A DNA stretch of 64,000 nucleotides from Bolinopsis microptera (taxonomy: Eukaryota > Ctenophora > Tentaculata > Lobata > Bolinopsidae): positions 3,615,375 to 3,679,374 of the forward strand of contig NC_087072.1 of NCBI RefSeq assembly GCF_026151205.1, read 5' to 3'. The notes under the pieces are model-generated. The model ran no database searches. It saw only the letters and a program-made list of their open reading frames with translations, and was not told where the DNA came from. The position numbers were made by a program, and so were the translations under genes. This document shows positions 52,035 to 62,411 of this stretch, in pieces. The first letter of the stretch is position 1, and every line of letters starts with the position of its first letter.

Positions 52035-55000
52035 TTAGTAGTATGGTCGCTGCTCAGTGATGCATGAGATTCTGCTTATATCGTAGTTCCTCGCTGGGGC
52101 TCGTAGCACTGCCTTGGGTCTCAATCCGGCTCTCCTTGTAGCCCTGTCATTGGCATTGGAAGGTTGAGCGTCAGGTTCCTGGGACTGTTGCGAATCATGA
52201 GGTTCCGCTGCATTCTGCTGATCATTGTCGTCATCATTATCGTCATCATTTTCGTCCTCTGGCACGTCCTGGTGCATTGGTTCGTCTGTCCTGCTGGGTG
52301 CAGCGACTGGTTCCGTATGTGTTGCTGTCTGGCCATAGTAGCTGTAGTCTGGAGACCAAGCGTCATCATCTGAATCACTGATACTCTCCTCTGGGTCTTC
52401 CTCCTCGTCTGGTTCCACTGGGTTTGTCAGCGTAGGGTCCGTTCTGAAGTTGGTTGGTAGTTTCCGGAGTTTGTCGAAATGTACCACCTGTTCTTTCCCT
52501 GTTTCGTCTGACACAATCTCGAAGTTAACTGTCCCTAGCTTCCGAACAATCGTGTGTGGACCAGTAAGAGGTAGCTTGAACTTGTTATACTCTCTGCCTG
52601 GCTTTATCGCAGGTACATAAACCATCACTTTGTCACCAACGTTGTACTCCGTCAATCTCACACACTTGTCATAGTATCGCTTCTGCTGCTGCTGAGCCCT
52701 CTTTATGTTCTTTGCTGCGAGTTCCCACGTATCTTTTAACTGGTGATAAAGTCGAGAAGCAAGATGATGTTGGGATTGATAGTATTCCGACGAAGTAGTT
52801 CCAAAGACGAGATCGTTAGGCACTCTGGCTTCTCTTCCGTGGAGTAGGAGGAAAGGTGTGAAACCGGACGATTTGCAGACGCTGGTGTTCATAGCGAAGG
52901 TCACGGCCCCTATTCTCTCTGGCCATTGGTCGGGATTCTCCCCAATATACTTTGTGAGTGCCACCTTTATCTGCTTGTTCTTGTTCTCTGCGAGGCCGTT
53001 GGTTGAGGGTTTGTATGCTGTTGTTCTTGACTTCTGGATCTGCAGCACGTTGTACAGCTCCTTCATCACTTTGCTGGCGTCAAGGTTGGCTCCTTGGTCG
53101 GATAGAATTCGTTCAGGCACTCCGTGGTTGACTATCCATGAGTTAATTAGGGCCCTTGCAATGGTTGGTGACTTGGCATCGGTAAGTGGTACTGCAACCA
53201 CCCAGTTCGTAAATTTGTCGACCATGGTTAGGCACCACTTGTACTGCGCAACTCGTGATAGAGGTCCAATAAGGTCGATGCACACAAGTTCGTTCGGCCT
53301 AGCCGCCGAGAATGGGTGGAGTTCTGCTTTGGGCTTTGCTTTATACGCCAGGTTAGGCAGAAAACACCTTTTACAAGTGTTGCAATAGAGCTGAACTTCT
53401 GTCTTCATCTTTGGCCAGAAAAATGAATTCCTCAGTCTCTCCAGAGTTTTGGCTGGTCCGAGGTGACCCGACGCCGGAATGTCGTGGTTGTTATACATCA
53501 TTTCTTCCTTTAACTCCTTCGGTACGCAGATAAGGAGCCTATACTTCTTCGTACCCTTCCATTTAAAGCAGAGAAGATCCTTCTTATTCACAGTGAGAGA
53601 TTCAAAACAGCTGTAGTACTGACGCAGGTCTTCGTTGAACCCGGTTGTCTCTCTCTTCTCTGGCTTTCCATTCACGAACCATGACCTCACGGTACTAAGG
53701 GTCTCGTTTTCTAATTGTGCCTCGAGCAAAGTTTCACTGCTAACGTTTGGCGCTGGTATAGGGTTATCAAATGAGCCTACGGGTCCTGTGCTTTGCCCCT
53801 CTTCATCTTCTTCGGTCTCTGATGCCCGATCATTAACGAATGTCACAGACTTTGACAGGGATACGTGACTCGATGGTTCCTTCTGCTTCTTCTTCTTTTC
53901 CTTCTTGCAGACAGTCGACTGACCGCCTTGTGGTCCCGACGACGAGGAGTGACCTGTCGGCGAGGGGTGTGAACATCTGCTGCAGGGAGCGTCACTATCA
54001 TGATCACTATCAGAAGAGCTTTCCGTGTCTACTGAAACTGGGTTGATGACGTGTGGGAGACTCCTTGCATCATACTCATTCTGATTTGTCTTGATTGTCT
54101 CCAGAAATTCGTCTTTCTTTTCCACTGAAGAAAATCTGTCTTCCCACCACTCGTAGAGCATATCACTTTCCTGGGGTAGTCTCGAGAGTGCGTCGGGTAG
54201 CCCCATGTCGTCGCCCTTCGTGTAGGTGATCTTGAAATCATACTCTTCTAGCTCCATAATCCAGGACAGTAGGACGTCACAGTTGGTCTTTCTGAGAAAC
54301 TTGTCCTGTGATATAGCCTTGTGATCCACATGAACAATGAAAGGTTTTCCGATGGTGTAGAACCTCCAGTGGGTGGCGAAGTGCTTGAGGGCCAGTAACT
54401 CTCGTTTGAAGGTGGGGTAGGCTCTCTCAGCTGGAGAGAGTATCTTTGACCCATAGGATATCGGGTAGAACTGTCCGTCAATCATGTGGCCTATCGAACC
54501 ACCAATACAATACGAGCTACTATCCGTAAAGAGGTGAAGAGGTTCTGTCGTGATAGGATATATTAGGATGGGTGCCTTGGTCAAGGCGTCTTTTAACTTC
54601 TTGATGCTCTCTGTCGCGTCTTCGGTAAGGACGAACTTAGGTTCCTTGAGGGTGTTGATCATGGGTCGTGTCAGCTCTGCAAAATCTTTGACAACATTCC
54701 TGAACCAATTGAAACTTCCTAAAAGTGCCATCATCATTTTCTTCGTCTTTGGGAGACACATATCCTGAATTGCCTCAATCTTCTTTGGGTCCACTTCAAT
54801 TCCATCTTCGGTGAGGTTTGCTCCTGCAAAGGATACTTTCTTCTGGAATAGTCTGCACTTATCCGGGTGGAGCTTCAGACCTGCAGATTCCAGACGTCTG
54901 AACAGTTCTGCTAGTAACTCAAACATCTCCTCAAATGTTATTCCACCTGCGATGATGTCATCAACGTAGCCTGCTGCTTTATCTCTCAGGCCTTCAAGTA

Positions 55001-56201
55001 GTCTATCCAAGAGTGACTGCATCGTTGCTGGGCATCCTTTGAGCCCCAAGCTCATAACTATGTTGCGGAAGTGTCCGATAGAGGGGATCGTCCACGCTGT
55101 TCTGTCCCGGTGTTCCTCCTTGATAGGGACTTGGTAGAACGCTTCTCGTAGGTCAAGGCTGCAGAAGTACTTGCATCCATGAAACGTTGAGGTGAGTGTG
55201 CTGAGAGCTGGTAGTGCTGCTCTGCTGGCGATCGAGATCTTGTTGAGCTCCCTGTAGTCGACACAGATTCTAAACTTGTTAGGCTTCTTCACGATGACGA
55301 CTGGTGAACTGTAGTCAGAGTCCGTTCTTTCGATAACCCCTCTCTTTAAAAGAGCTTCAATCTCCTCAACACAATCATCAATAGCGTGAAGTGGTACGGG
55401 ACGGTATTTACACCTAACTGGGACGTCAGATGTCAATGGAATGGTGTGTTCTACCAAGTGAGTTTGACCTACTTCGTCTCTGCTGAGTGCGAACACGTGT
55501 GAGTATCTAGCGATGAGATTTCGTACCTGTTGTCTTTGAGCTTTGTTCAGCGAGCTGCTCTCGAGATCCAGTGCTTCGCAGGTCTTGTCCGTCCGCTCCT
55601 TGTGTTCATGTTCCTGGCTGGTGTCCTCCACTTGATTAATAGCTGATAGCGAGATCAGTGGAGTTGTGAAGTCTTCATTTTGGAGCCTCCTCTGTTGGTA
55701 GTCAATGACCAGGTGGTGGCCACTGATGAAGGGAATTCCGAGGATAATGTGAGGAAGGGGGTTGTCGATCACGATGAATTTGGACTTCATGGTTGTCCTG
55801 TTGATTTTAATGCTCAGTTCAATGGAGCCACGAACGATGACTTTAGTACCTGTGACTCCGGCAAGGTTCGCCGTGCACTTGTTGAGGTTTCTCTGTTCAA
55901 TTCCTAGGTCTTTTAGGTGTTCTGATGAAATGAGGTTTTGAGAGGAGCCTGTGTCAATCAACATAAACTCGGAAGGCCGGCTACCGACTTGGGCTTCTAT
56001 GTACACGTCTCCTTGACAAAGGTATATACTATCAGGGGCCCTCCCCCTTTTGTCGTGGGAGGGCCTTATTAGTTTTCCGAAGCCGGGTTGTTGTGGGATG
56101 AAGAACCTCCGTGTTGATTCTGGTTCCTGTCTCTGTACTGGTCCCTCTGCTTTGTCCTGCAGTCCCTTACTATATGACCAACTCTGTTGCAATAGAAACA
56201 A
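52035..56201 (-). CDS. pol: Retrotransposon pol (protease, RT, RNase H, integrase)
   Basis: An open frame of 1388 codons overlapping the gag end by 133 bp and lying in the -1 frame relative to gag; there is no ATG at its start, so expression by -1 frameshifting is likely. Domains in order: aspartic protease with LIDTGSSQ near residue 82; reverse transcriptase with FCSLDLREAF and GYVDDII; RNase H with LFTDSSSYCIGG; integrase with the zinc-binding HHCC (ending CNTCKRC), CIDLIGPLS as the first catalytic Asp, and a GPHTIV motif like GPY/F near the C-terminus; then an acidic Asp/Glu-rich tail. No stops interrupt it. The integrase core residues look present but were not checked against an alignment. 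Confidence 0.95.
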   Translation of the reverse strand: MFLLQQSWSYSKGLQDKAEGPVQRQEPESTRRFFIPQQPGFGKLIRPSHDKRGRAPDSIYLCQGDVYIEAQVGSRPSEFMLIDTGSSQNLISSEHLKDLGIEQRNLNKCTANLAGVTGTKVIVRGSIELSIKINRTTMKSKFIVIDNPLPHIILGIPFISGHHLVIDYQQRRLQNEDFTTPLISLSAINQVEDTSQEHEHKERTDKTCEALDLESSSLNKAQRQQVRNLIARYSHVFALSRDEVGQTHLVEHTIPLTSDVPVRCKYRPVPLHAIDDCVEEIEALLKRGVIERTDSDYSSPVVIVKKPNKFRICVDYRELNKISIASRAALPALSTLTSTFHGCKYFCSLDLREAFYQVPIKEEHRDRTAWTIPSIGHFRNIVMSLGLKGCPATMQSLLDRLLEGLRDKAAGYVDDIIAGGITFEEMFELLAELFRRLESAGLKLHPDKCRLFQKKVSFAGANLTEDGIEVDPKKIEAIQDMCLPKTKKMMMALLGSFNWFRNVVKDFAELTRPMINTLKEPKFVLTEDATESIKKLKDALTKAPILIYPITTEPLHLFTDSSSYCIGGSIGHMIDGQFYPISYGSKILSPAERAYPTFKRELLALKHFATHWRFYTIGKPFIVHVDHKAISQDKFLRKTNCDVLLSWIMELEEYDFKITYTKGDDMGLPDALSRLPQESDMLYEWWEDRFSSVEKKDEFLETIKTNQNEYDARSLPHVINPVSVDTESSSDSDHDSDAPCSRCSHPSPTGHSSSSGPQGGQSTVCKKEKKKKQKEPSSHVSLSKSVTFVNDRASETEEDEEGQSTGPVGSFDNPIPAPNVSSETLLEAQLENETLSTVRSWFVNGKPEKRETTGFNEDLRQYYSCFESLTVNKKDLLCFKWKGTKKYRLLICVPKELKEEMMYNNHDIPASGHLGPAKTLERLRNSFFWPKMKTEVQLYCNTCKRCFLPNLAYKAKPKAELHPFSAARPNELVCIDLIGPLSRVAQYKWCLTMVDKFTNWVVAVPLTDAKSPTIARALINSWIVNHGVPERILSDQGANLDASKVMKELYNVLQIQKSRTTAYKPSTNGLAENKNKQIKVALTKYIGENPDQWPERIGAVTFAMNTSVCKSSGFTPFLLLHGREARVPNDLVFGTTSSEYYQSQHHLASRLYHQLKDTWELAAKNIKRAQQQQKRYYDKCVRLTEYNVGDKVMVYVPAIKPGREYNKFKLPLTGPHTIVRKLGTVNFEIVSDETGKEQVVHFDKLRKLPTNFRTDPTLTNPVEPDEEEDPEESISDSDDDAWSPDYSYYGQTATHTEPVAAPSRTDEPMHQDVPEDENDDDNDDDNDQQNAAEPHDSQQSQEPDAQPSNANDRATRRAGLRPKAVLRAPARNYDISRISCITEQRPYY

Positions 56202-57055
56202 GTCCGTGTCTCCTGGTGCCTATATCGTGATGGTCCGCTTTGTCCTGTATCTATACCTCGAGTGTGCTCAGGTCTGAAGTTCTTAGGCGCTCTTGCTTGT
56301 TGCTGGTGGTGAGGGTAGAAGCTGCGTCGTTCAGCTGGGAATTCAGCCCTAGTTCGAGGAGGTTCTGGTGTATGCCTGTCGATAGCGAGGATGTCGTGTG
56401 TCTGATCGTTGATCTCCAATGCTGTGCTGACTCCCATGGCCGACTCGATTTTCTGGGCTCTTGTCAGGACCTCAGTGAATGTCTTTGGCGTATCGGTCAA
56501 ATCCATCTGCCACATTGAAAGTTGTAGTACAAGATTCCTGTTCCGCAGTCCATTCTGGAACACGAGCTTCAATAGATCTTCGTTGGCCGCAGCCCCGTAC
56601 GCCTCAAAGTACGCTCTTTTAACCCTGCTTCCGAAAGTAGCGATGTCTTCGGATAGTTGTTGAGCAGTCTTCAGGAATTTGCTCTTCAGGGCCTCTTTGT
56701 CTATGACTCTGTCTGAGTCTAGTATGTCCATCAACGCCGGCTTAACTGTTTCTTCCCAGTTTGTCTCTTCCTCATCTGAGAACTGTCTCGAGCTGATGAG
56801 TTTTAGTGCATCCGTCTCCAGGAAGGTTTTGAGGACTCCCAGGTAGATACCTTTGGGCAGGTGGAGCAGCGTCATGTATGATTCCCATCCAAGGATCCAA
56901 TCAGAGAATGTGGACAGAGCTGGGTTGAACCGCTCTGGCTTTCGTGTGGGCAGGTAGGGTACCTTGCCTTGGTTGTCCTTGTCCGACTGTGCTTTAATCC
57001 TTTCTGCGACATATGCTTCGAGTTCTTCTTGGTTTGCGAAGGTTCGTTCTCCCAT
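56069..57055 (-). CDS. gag: Retrotransposon gag with CCHC zinc knuckle, 328 aa
   Basis: The ATG lies 33 bp inside the 5' LTR boundary. The central part resembles a Ty3/gypsy capsid (FSDWILGWESYM...LVFQNGLRNRNLV). A single zinc knuckle CFYCNRVGHIVRDC lies near the C-terminus, fitting C-x2-C-x4-H-x4-C. The 3' end overlaps pol. Structural protein of the particle that packages element RNA. Confidence 0.93.
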   Translation of the reverse strand: MGERTFANQEELEAYVAERIKAQSDKDNQGKVPYLPTRKPERFNPALSTFSDWILGWESYMTLLHLPKGIYLGVLKTFLETDALKLISSRQFSDEEETNWEETVKPALMDILDSDRVIDKEALKSKFLKTAQQLSEDIATFGSRVKRAYFEAYGAAANEDLLKLVFQNGLRNRNLVLQLSMWQMDLTDTPKTFTEVLTRAQKIESAMGVSTALEINDQTHDILAIDRHTPEPPRTRAEFPAERRSFYPHHQQQARAPKNFRPEHTRGIDTGQSGPSRYRHQETRTCFYCNRVGHIVRDCRTKQRDQYRDRNQNQHGGSSSHNNPASEN

Positions 57056-57067
57056 GATGATGAATAG

Positions 57068-57085
57068 ATCCTACCGTTCGCGCCA
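57068..57085 (-). other. Primer binding site
   Basis: On the minus strand TGGCGCGAACGGTAGGAT lies two bases inside the 5' LTR. The initial TGG complements the CCA end of a tRNA primer; the primer species is not identified. Confidence 0.75.
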
Positions 57086-57087
57086 CT

Positions 57088-57504
57088 TGTAGGTTTGCTG
57101 TGTTCCTACTTTAATTTACTTTGAGGAGGATCAAACAAAGAGAAACGAGGAGGATAACAACGTTAGAACAATAGGGGTATATTAGGGAATAGTAACAACA
57201 CGTATAAACAAGACCGACTGAAGGGAAGATGGGAAATGTGAAGGGAATAGGGAAAGTGTGGGATAACTTTACTCCAAAACTCTTACTATTTATATGGGCT
57301 GATTGCTTGCGAGGCAATACTAACGGTGCATCTGAAATATCTAATCAGTGCGTGGCGTTGCTTAACTAAGCTTAAAAACGGTTTAACTAATGAGCCAAAT
57401 AATTGCTTGAGATCGCAATGGCTATTGACACTGAACATAAAACGGTTTGAACTTGGAACCAAATACCGTTAACTTTAAACCAACCAATATCTGGGATCCC
57501 TACA
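57088..57504 (-). repeat. 5' LTR of Ty3/gypsy element
   Basis: 417 bp, same ends and length as the LTR at 51062-51478. No difference was found by eye. Confidence 0.95.
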
Positions 57505-58461
57505 AATGCATCGTCTGACATCAATTTCGCGCCTGATATGATACTTTGAAGTTTCTACTTGTATATCAAATAAAATAAGTCTTATTTGCCTCTTCATGGT
57601 GATGATGAGATCCTTTTTCACTTGTTCGTATGTATCATCTTTGTGAACTGCATAGGGTGAGCTTATGTCATTTTGGGCGATGATCATTTTTTCTTCCATC
57701 CAGGCCTGGAACTCGAATACTAAATTAACTTCTTCTTTCTCTTTGTAATTCTTTCTAATCTCATCAAATTGCCGCTTAATTTCTTTAAAATGCTTTATCC
57801 TCAAGTGACTGATAAAAATGATTATTCTTTCATCAGGAGTTATATGTCTAAACAGAATGTTGGAATTGTAACGATAAGTTACAAATCCAGCTGTTTTAAT
57901 GCAGCATGATTTAACTTCTTCCTTAAAAGCTTCTCTTGAAGTGTCCGTTCCGCTGAACAACACACAGCCCAACCCTGACACATTTCTTATTTGTGACTTA
58001 TACTCATCAGGAGACCAATAAGTAATATCATCCATATGAGTCACAACAACTCCGACAATATCATGATAATCTTTAAGTAAAAGCAGTTCTTTTGAGTATT
58101 GATCAATGATGTCAAGTACGGTATTCATCCTGGTATCGGCCTTTACGACAATGAAGATCCGAGATACAGGTTTAAAGGCTAATGCTGCCGCTATATGCAC
58201 ACTTTGAGAAAAGTTGTTTGCCATTTGGTCGATTCCCGGTGTATCACATATCACCATAGATCCGTCATACGTCCAGAATGGATGAGATGACCTGATTGAG
58301 CTTCGGTGGTATAAGTCGTCAGTCAGACTTTCTGTATGGGCCAGTTTTTTGGCGATGGTAGATTTTCCAGCTCCAACATGACCAACTAAAACAATGTAAG
58401 GATAGTCGCTACCCGCGTACCCAAACCTAAGTTCGTTAGACAACGATGAACCAGATTCCAT
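57505..58461 (-). pseudogene. GIMAP-like gene 1, N-terminal part: first GTPase
   Basis: The ATG at 58461 (MESGSSLSNE) aligns with the start of the intact neighbour. A P-loop GHVGAGKST, a switch-region PFWTYDGSMVICDTPG, KPVSRIFIVVKAD and VVVTHMDD follow, as in the neighbour, then a helical region with FEFQAWMEEK and RRC at the insertion point. The frame is open up to the retrotransposon boundary, where it ends RRCI instead of continuing to the Cys ribbon. The missing part lies beyond the element, at 51057 and below. Together the two parts form one gene with two GTPase modules. Confidence 0.85.
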
Positions 58462-58761
58462 GACATAATTCCTGCAGTGGTTGGTATAAATGATAGTAGT
58501 AGTATAATCTAAATAAAGTACATACTTTCTCATTTTCATCTTGGTTGAAAAAGAGCTACATTTTTAGCAGGAATATTTTGACTTTATTTTTGAAAAATGG
58601 TTAATCGCAATATTCCCTATTATATAATATATATGGCATAAAGAGTTCGCGTTCATATAATAATACCAAGTCAGTTAGCAATTGAACATTAATATGTAAT
58701 ACAGAATCTATAGATTAATCAGTAAGATTTTTAAAACAAACTTCTTCGCCTTTGTAAATTA

Positions 58762-58888
58762 GGGGTCGTTGATCACATTACGTAATCACGGAGGGAATTA
58801 GTAGTAGTTATCTGTAAAACTGATTACGGAAGGGGGAATGGGGTTATTTATTAGCCAAAAAGTGATTACGTAATATGTGAACGACCCC
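58762..58888. mobile_element. 127-bp MITE with GGGGTCGTT ends
   Basis: Begins GGGGTCGTTGATCACATTACGTAATCAC and ends with a near reverse complement (GTGATTACGTAATATGTGAACGACCCC). The terminal inverted repeats are about 27 bp long with small indels. A related, more degraded copy lies at 9170-9283. No target duplication identified with confidence. Confidence 0.75.
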
Positions 58889-59228
58889 GTTCGACGTAAA
58901 TGAATTGGAATAGAATGGAGCATTATTTATTTTCCGCTCATATGGTTAATCAACAACATAGTCATAAGCCCAAGGAGGGTGGTTAACCATATCATTGTCA
59001 AAGCTAAGCGGCTGACTCAGACTGTGAGTGATGTGAGCAAATGTATAAACTATAAATTCGAACAAAAGGGTAACTCATATTAAGGCAAAGACAAAATTAG
59101 AATATAAGAAGTAACAATCATTAAATCTTATTCAAGCTTCCAAACTAATTATCTAAGTCTTACCTTATTCCGAATAAAGCCATTTAAAATAGTATAAGGT
59201 TGTTACAGTAGTCTCGCTTTTGTTGAAT
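58889..59228. other. Spacer between GTPase genes 1 and 2
   Basis: AT-rich and non-coding; it presumably holds the 3' UTR of gene 2. Confidence 0.5.
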
Positions 59229-60497
59229 TTAGCCGGAGTTAGATTTTTTGTCCAATTTTAAATGGGCCAATGCATTTTCCAACTCATGGTCCACTGCCGC
59301 ATGCCAGTTACTCGCTCCAGGAACATTCTTGCTAAGAATTGGCACTCCATCCATTCTAACTGGTTTTATTGCCTGGGCTAAATCTCGAGGGACCACCACT
59401 TTTGGTAGCCTATTCCATTTGATTTGTCTACCACAACCAATTCTGGTTCCGGAGATTTTGCCGTTTTTTCCACAAGTCGTGACACCTCCACATCCCTCCA
59501 CTTTTATCCACACTTCGTTACAGTAAGTGCATCGTCTGGCATCTCCAGCTCCATGCTCACTTTGGTGACCCGCTGCTTCAACTCGGAGGTCGTACAAGAC
59601 GAGTCTCATCTGATTGGTCATGTTGGCGATGTATCCTGCCTCTGCGTCTGCCTTTATTCCATAGAACGTAAAATCATTTGCTTTAGCAAGCTTCTTTTGA
59701 GCAATCTCAACGTGGTCTTCCATCCAGGTCTGGAATTCGAATATTAAATCTATCTCATCTTTCTCTTTATAACTTTTCCTAGCTTGGTCAAACTGCTCTT
59801 TTATTATCTTAAAGTGCTGCACTTCTTCTCTAATTTGGAGAATGATTTTTCGTTCAGATTTGCCTATCTTGAACATCTTCAAAAAGTTCTCATGGTCAAT
59901 CCTCAAGTTCAAGGTCTGCGTGCAATTGGCCTTAATATCATCCAGCAAAGATCTTTTAGTGGTGTGAATTGCACTGAAGAGCACACATTCTATGCCTAAC
60001 TCTTCTTTCAAGCATGCTTTGAATTCACTTCGGGACCACGTGACAGTGTCCATATGGGTCACCAATGCCCCAATAATCTCATCTGGCAGATCCAGAAGGT
60101 CTTCTGCGAACTCTCGGACACGGTCTAGTGGACTGGCCATCCTGATATCTGCCTTTACTACAACCAAAATCCGAGATACAGGTTTAAAGTTCAGTGCTGC
60201 TGCTACATGGACATTGTGACTGAACTTATCAGCCTCTGGGTTTGTTCCAGGTGTATCACAGATTACCATACTTCCATCGTACGTCCAGAAGGGTTCGGAT
60301 GATCTAGTAACACTCTTATGGCTGTGGCCACTACGTTTTGTTTCATTGGTTAATTTTTCAATGATAGTCGATTTTCCAGTCCCAACTTGACCAATCAAAA
60401 CAACGTACGGATAATCGGTACCACAATATCCGAAATTGGACCTGCCAGTGACATTAGACTTTGACTTGGACTTAAAGAGATAATTTCCAGATGCCAT
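59229..60497 (-). CDS. GIMAP/AIG1-like P-loop GTPase with Cys-rich ribbon, 422 aa
   Basis: The ATG at 60497 (MASGNYLF) is preferred over an upstream in-frame codon at 60545, because gene 1 starts similarly. GTPase motifs: G1 GQVGTGKST (36-44), G3 DTPG (81-84), G4-like THMD (147-150). A helical linker follows (EFQTWMEDHVEIAQ), then a Cys-rich module (CTYCNEVWIKVEGCGG...TTCG...IGCG) that looks like a small zinc ribbon, and a C-terminal helix. The fold fits the AIG1/GIMAP branch of septin-like GTPases, which act on membranes in immunity and organelle contexts. The ribbon appendage is not part of vertebrate GIMAPs. This is the only intact single-module member seen here and is intronless. Confidence 0.8.
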   Translation of the reverse strand: MASGNYLFKSKSKSNVTGRSNFGYCGTDYPYVVLIGQVGTGKSTIIEKLTNETKRSGHSHKSVTRSSEPFWTYDGSMVICDTPGTNPEADKFSHNVHVAAALNFKPVSRILVVVKADIRMASPLDRVREFAEDLLDLPDEIIGALVTHMDTVTWSRSEFKACLKEELGIECVLFSAIHTTKRSLLDDIKANCTQTLNLRIDHENFLKMFKIGKSERKIILQIREEVQHFKIIKEQFDQARKSYKEKDEIDLIFEFQTWMEDHVEIAQKKLAKANDFTFYGIKADAEAGYIANMTNQMRLVLYDLRVEAAGHQSEHGAGDARRCTYCNEVWIKVEGCGGVTTCGKNGKISGTRIGCGRQIKWNRLPKVVVPRDLAQAIKPVRMDGVPILSKNVPGASNWHAAVDHELENALAHLKLDKKSNSG

Positions 60498-60545
60498 AAT
60501 ATAAACGAGCTGTGTTGGGGTTCCTGAAAGGATATTGACTAGCAC

Positions 60546-62411
60546 AAGAAATAGTTATTATCTACTAATTTTGATAACTTGGACGACAGAAATACTAATG
60601 TAAATGATATTACTGTTAGAAATAATAAGAATTAGTAAGACTAATACGGCAGAGCAAAGCTAAGATCTTATAAATGTTGAATGGCCGAAAATCGCCGAAA
60701 CTATTTTAAACGGCAAAATATGCCCATATAACCTTTTAAAGAAATGATCCAATACAATGATACAATCTGGCAGAAAAATGAATGATCCAAATGAACAGGT
60801 TCCTTATAGAGTTCACCCCGAAATTAAATTTCTGACACAGATTCTGTCGCATCATACTCATAGCATGCATGACTTGAAAAGATTCAAGTCGTGAGGTTAA
60901 ATCTGATACGAGTTAAGGTTGCTTTTTTTTGGCACACCCTGTAGGATTTATTTCAAACCGTGTCACCCTTGGTACGCATACAGAGCCCTACCGCAAAAAT
61001 GGTGCCGTACTGCCGCACCAATCAGCTGTTATTAAACATATCCCAGCTTATGTATGGCTAACAAGTACTTTTATACCAAAGAAGTTCACGAGACGGCCGA
61101 AATGGGGAACCTGCTGCGTTGAACCAAGGCCAATTGATTATATGATCTACAATTTCTACATAATATATGTACAGTACAATGACTCGGCAAGACGCGATTT
61201 TCACTTCTGAAATTCAACTCTCGAAGTCTCAATACTTCTCAACAACTTATCGAACTCAATAATGAAAAATTTTCCATATTTATTAATACATCGTATAACA
61301 AATTACGACGTAAAAAAATTAATCACGAAAAGAATGACAGTTGAAAAAATAAGTCACGAAAAGCAAAAATATGAAAGAGTGTCTTTATTTTTACTGCCAA
61401 ACTAAAGTACAGTTAGATCACAGGTCAATAATGTTGACAGTTAAACTTGTCTCGAGACTCACTTGTCTTACTTACTGGAGTAAGTGGATTTTTTTAAATT
61501 TCTGAATTATCAATATCTGTACTCTTGATAATAAAATACCAGATTTTAGATTTGTTATAAGTATAACTGAATTCTGGTTTATTCGAGCTTTTTATCCATG
61601 TTACACTTACAATAAGACAAGGAAAAATACAATCTTGTGCACTTGTTAACTTGTATCACATCAATTTCAGTTTGAACATTACAGTAAGAATAAAATATTT
61701 ATAAATACCATTTCCATCACACTCTACAAATCATAGTTAAAATAGAAACATGAGAAACTCAAATAGATACCATCCCTATTCATGATTTAATACCAGATTG
61801 AGGATAAATTATTCCAAATTTCTTTTATTTAGTTGTTGTGATCAGTGCCATTGAATTTGATTTTGGCTCAGGTCTCTATTCCACATGTGACAGGTATAAA
61901 CCACTATAAATCCCAACAAATTCATTGTCTTGATAAGCGTCATAATTAAATGAACAATGATTCTTCAACGTCCTCGAGCACTCAATAAATTTAAACATTC
62001 AAGGGAAAGTCCTATCTGAATAAAAACTTTGGTGGAGTATATCAAGATTCAAAATGCCCAAAGTTCATGCTACTTTGAGAAATTGATGAGCAATATTGGT
62101 CTTGTTCTAAATTTAGATCATGAATCATAACATAGACATTGGATTCGTATTCAAAAACAATTTGAACATGATTCAACTGCATAATATGAGTCATTAAATT
62201 ATATTAATTTCTTTGCAATAAACCAAATTTGTGATTTTCAATCAGCTTATACAATATGCATGTAAATTATTTAACAAAACAGATCAAAATCTGATGATCA
62301 ATCTAACCCCTGTACTTGATTGAAAGGCATTTATTGGGAAATTGATCGATCGGTAGCTGCCTATTTTCAAAAATATTCTTAAATTGTCTTTAAAATGTAC
62401 AATTGTTTAGT
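60546..62411. other. Spacer, no gene seen
   Basis: AT-rich stretch between GTPase genes 2 and 3. Chance ORFs only (longest 93 codons). It should hold the promoter of gene 2 and the 3' UTR of gene 3. Confidence 0.5.

Larger units (their letters stand above)
51062..57504 (-). mobile_element. Complete Ty3/gypsy LTR retrotransposon
   Basis: A 6443-bp element on the minus strand: LTRs of 417 bp at each end (TG...CA), primer binding site TGGCGCGAACGGTAGGAT just inside the 5' LTR (57068-57085), gag, pol in the -1 frame relative to gag, and a purine tract GGGGAGGGGGTGG next to the 3' LTR. The PR-RT-RNase H-integrase order is that of Ty3/gypsy. Both reading frames look intact and the LTRs appear identical, so insertion is recent. 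It interrupts the ribbon-coding part of a GIMAP-like gene in the same orientation. Confidence 0.96.
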
